A DNA stretch of 7,671 nucleotides. It comes from Acidilobaceae archaeon. Lineage in GTDB: Archaea > Thermoproteota > Thermoprotei_A > Sulfolobales > Acidilobaceae. Each line of letters begins with the position of its first letter. The first letter of the stretch is position 1. The stretch is from positions 1 through 7,671 of the forward strand of contig JALSQL010000133.1 in NCBI GenBank assembly GCA_026985435.1, given 5' to 3'. Below the pieces are notes generated by a model. That model was not told the DNA's origin. It did no database searches and saw nothing but the letters and a program-made list of their open reading frames with translations. The translations under genes and the position numbers were made by a program. This document shows, piece by piece, positions 6,170-7,671 of the stretch.

Positions 6170-6950
6170 ACCCACGCAGAAAACCGGCGCGGCGGTGGCA
6201 GCCGTGCCGGGCGGCTACTACGCCTCCCCCAGGGCCCGCGTGGAGGGCGTTGTGGGCGAGGGCGCCCTCATACTGGGGCCCAGCAGGGTCGGCAGGGGCG
6301 CCCTCGTAGACTCCATGGTCGTGGTAGGCTATCCCACGAGGAGGCCCCTGCGGGGGCTGGCGGAGAGCCTCCTAGCCTCCCGCGGCCCAGGGGCGACCCT
6401 GGAGGCCGAGGGGCTCGATGCCGCCAGCGGGGGCGCCGTCATAGGCGAGGGGGCCGTGGTCAGGCGGTGGAGTGTGATATACGAGCACGCCACCCTAGGC
6501 CCCCGCGTCGAGACGGGCCACTCCGTCCTCGTGAGGGAGCACACCGTGGTCGGCGAGGCCTCGATAATAGGCAGCCACACCGTGATAGACGGCAGAGTCA
6601 CCATAGGGAGGAACGTCAGGATCGAGTCCGCCGTCTACATACCCCCCGAGACCAGGATAGGCGACAACGTCTTCATCGGGCCGAGGGCCGTCTTCACGAA
6701 CGACCGCTACCCGCCCTCGGCCCGCCTCCAGGGGGCGGTCGTCGAGGACAACGCGGTGATAGGGGCCAACGCGACCATACTACCCGGGGTAACCATCGGC
6801 GAGGGGGCCGTGGTCGCCGCCGGGAGCGTCGTAACCAGGGACGTCCCCCCAGGCGCCGTTGTCGCCGGGGTGCCGGCGCGGCCCATCTCAACCCGGGAGG
6901 AGTACGAGCGGCGGAGGGCCGCCTGGGAGATGAGGGAGCCCATCGAATAA
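6156..6950 (+). CDS. Left-handed beta-helix N-acetyltransferase, WbpD-like
   Basis: A 264-residue hexapeptide-repeat acyltransferase, normally a trimer using acetyl-CoA. Repeats of the [IV]-G-x-x-x-x type run from about 30-50 and again from about 95-235. Characteristic archaeal-type stretches are VVGYPTR (56-62), VIYEHATLG (107-115), ETGHSVLVREHT (119-130), VFIGPRAVFTNDRYP (172-186), and the closing GVTIGEGAVVAAGSVVTRDV plus AGVPARPI. The FTNDRYP element resembles the FTN loop of WbpD/WlbB enzymes, which acetylate the 3-amine of UDP-2-acetamido-3-amino-uronate; that role fits the two upstream genes. An extra segment of about 40 residues (55-95) interrupts the helix after the first turns. ATG 6156 overlaps the previous gene by 14 bases. 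GTG 6195 or 6204 are possible shorter starts, because the first 17 residues show no family pattern. Other O- or N-acetylation targets cannot be excluded. Confidence 0.88.
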   Translation: MPQLKPTQKTGAAVAAVPGGYYASPRARVEGVVGEGALILGPSRVGRGALVDSMVVVGYPTRRPLRGLAESLLASRGPGATLEAEGLDAASGGAVIGEGAVVRRWSVIYEHATLGPRVETGHSVLVREHTVVGEASIIGSHTVIDGRVTIGRNVRIESAVYIPPETRIGDNVFIGPRAVFTNDRYPPSARLQGAVVEDNAVIGANATILPGVTIGEGAVVAAGSVVTRDVPPGAVVAGVPARPISTREEYERRRAAWEMREPIE

Positions 6951-6982
6951 GGCTCGTCCACCATCCCAGCCCTGGCGACTCC
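6951..6982. other. Short convergent intergenic gap
   Basis: Thirty-two bases separate the stops of the acetyltransferase and the glycosyltransferase. No T-rich tract or hairpin typical of termination is visible, so termination signals may lie inside the flanking coding sequence or be absent. Confidence 0.6.
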
Positions 6983-7671
6983 TCACAGAAGCTGCTCCAC
7001 CCGCTCCTGGAGCCTCCGCAGGGCCTCTTCAAACTCTCGGATAGCGTGATCCCTATTTCTGCGCCCCATGTATTCTAGTTCCTCGACGGTGTAGCCTGAA
7101 AGTTTGGCGAGGAGATCGTATTCGTCGGCGAAGGCCGCCTCGCCTGGGAGGAAGTCTCCTCTGACGCCAGTACCTCCAGAAAAAATCGCCAGACCCGCCA
7201 GGGCGTAGTCGTACTTCTTCACATTGGAGCCTCCAAGGTGGATATCATAGTTTATGCCAGCATGCGCGGTGGATATTGTTGACAAAAAGTTAGCGCGCCC
7301 CGGTATCTTGCCAGCCCTTATGACATTGCATCCAGGATCCCTCCCCCCTACATATAGCACGTCGACGCCCTTCCTACTTAGAAAGCATGCTATCTTAGAG
7401 GCCCAGGCGTCGCTGGAGCCGGCCACTATCGCTACTAGAAGCTTCTCCCTCTTAGGTTGCATTCTGAATTCCACCGGGAACACGTTTGGGAAGACTACCA
7501 ACCTATCGTCGATACTGACTAGGTCCTTGTATCGGAGCGCATCCCTCGGGCTCGAAGCTATAGTCAAGTCGGACTCTCCCACCATCCTCGACTCTAGCTT
7601 CGCTATCTTGCCACGGTTTCCCACCCTGTAGTCTACCTCAAAATTATGGCTTATATATATAATATTATTAT
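6983..7671 (-). CDS. GT-B glycosyltransferase (GT4-like), C-terminal 228 residues; 5' end outside window
   Basis: The frame is open to the window edge, so the gene starts beyond base 7671. The GTG at 7622-7624 is probably an internal valine, because residues before it still read as protein: IIYISHNFEVDYR (3-15 of the visible part) resembles the 'xHNxE' end of a GT-B N-domain. Then come ESDLTIASS, the interdomain VVFPN (58-62), a Rossmann-like strand LLVAIVAGSS, and a C-domain loop VKKYDYALAG...GGTGVRG (150-170), like the 'Kx-x-DYxAxGxPV...G.RG' donor-sugar region of GT4 enzymes. A charged helix ends the protein. It probably transfers a sugar onto a lipid-linked or surface glycan; donor and acceptor are unknown. 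It converges on the acetyltransferase with 32 bases between stops. Its base composition is near half G+C in sampled lines, against about two thirds or more in neighbours, suggesting transfer or rapid turnover. Confidence 0.75.
   Translation of the reverse strand, partial: NNIIYISHNFEVDYRVGNRGKIAKLESRMVGESDLTIASSPRDALRYKDLVSIDDRLVVFPNVFPVEFRMQPKREKLLVAIVAGSSDAWASKIACFLSRKGVDVLYVGGRDPGCNVIRAGKIPGRANFLSTISTAHAGINYDIHLGGSNVKKYDYALAGLAIFSGGTGVRGDFLPGEAAFADEYDLLAKLSGYTVEELEYMGRRNRDHAIREFEEALRRLQERVEQLL

Noticed and set aside
7254..7631. 125-codon plus-strand frame opposite the glycosyltransferase
   Set aside because: The minus-strand frame has coherent GT-B motifs and is longer; the plus frame has no domain or promoter.

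Overview
The window looks like chromosomal DNA of a hyperthermophilic, high-G+C archaeon, most likely a crenarchaeon (Thermoproteota). The grounds are arginine written mostly as AGG, isoleucine often as ATA, GTG and TTG starts, purine-rich Shine-Dalgarno sequences, short archaeal-style TATA boxes, very tight gene packing, and an archaeal-type hexapeptide acetyltransferase. The genus cannot be told from the sequence alone. No RNA genes, insertion sequences or CRISPR arrays are visible, and no stretch above 300 bases lacks a gene.

Layout. (1) Bases 1-939, plus strand: the end of a DUF2207/YciQ-type membrane protein, broken into three consecutive open frames by an in-frame amber codon at 159-161 and a +1 frame change near 290-320. 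(2) Bases 936-2168, minus strand: a class I/II PLP aminotransferase whose stop codon shares a CTAG palindrome with the stop of the convergent gene. (3) Bases 2215 to at least 3783, minus strand: an APC-superfamily amino acid permease with an unusual C-terminal nucleotidyltransferase-like domain. Its 5' end is a puzzle, because no ATG, GTG or TTG lies in frame between the apparent promoter and the conserved first membrane segment. (4) Bases 3959-6950, plus strand: a three-gene operon of DegT-family sugar aminotransferase, Gfo/Idh/MocA dehydrogenase and left-handed beta-helix N-acetyltransferase. (5) Bases 6983-7671, minus strand: the C-terminal 228 residues of a GT-B glycosyltransferase that runs off the window end, with much lower G+C than the rest.

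How the genes fit together. Region 4 has the same three enzyme classes as bacterial WbpB, WbpE and WbpD: oxidise C3 of a UDP-N-acetylamino-uronate, transaminate it, and acetylate the new amine. The expected product is a UDP-2,3-diacetamido-2,3-dideoxy-uronic acid, a sugar type known from archaeal N-glycans. With the adjoining glycosyltransferase, this is probably the edge of a surface-glycan locus. The permease and aminotransferase of regions 2-3 are co-oriented and 46 bases apart, suggesting amino acid uptake and transamination. They fire divergently from the sugar operon across a compact intergenic region with TATA-like boxes.

The points most worth a second look are the permease-nucleotidyltransferase fusion, the broken DUF2207 gene, the missing permease start codon, and the low-G+C glycosyltransferase.
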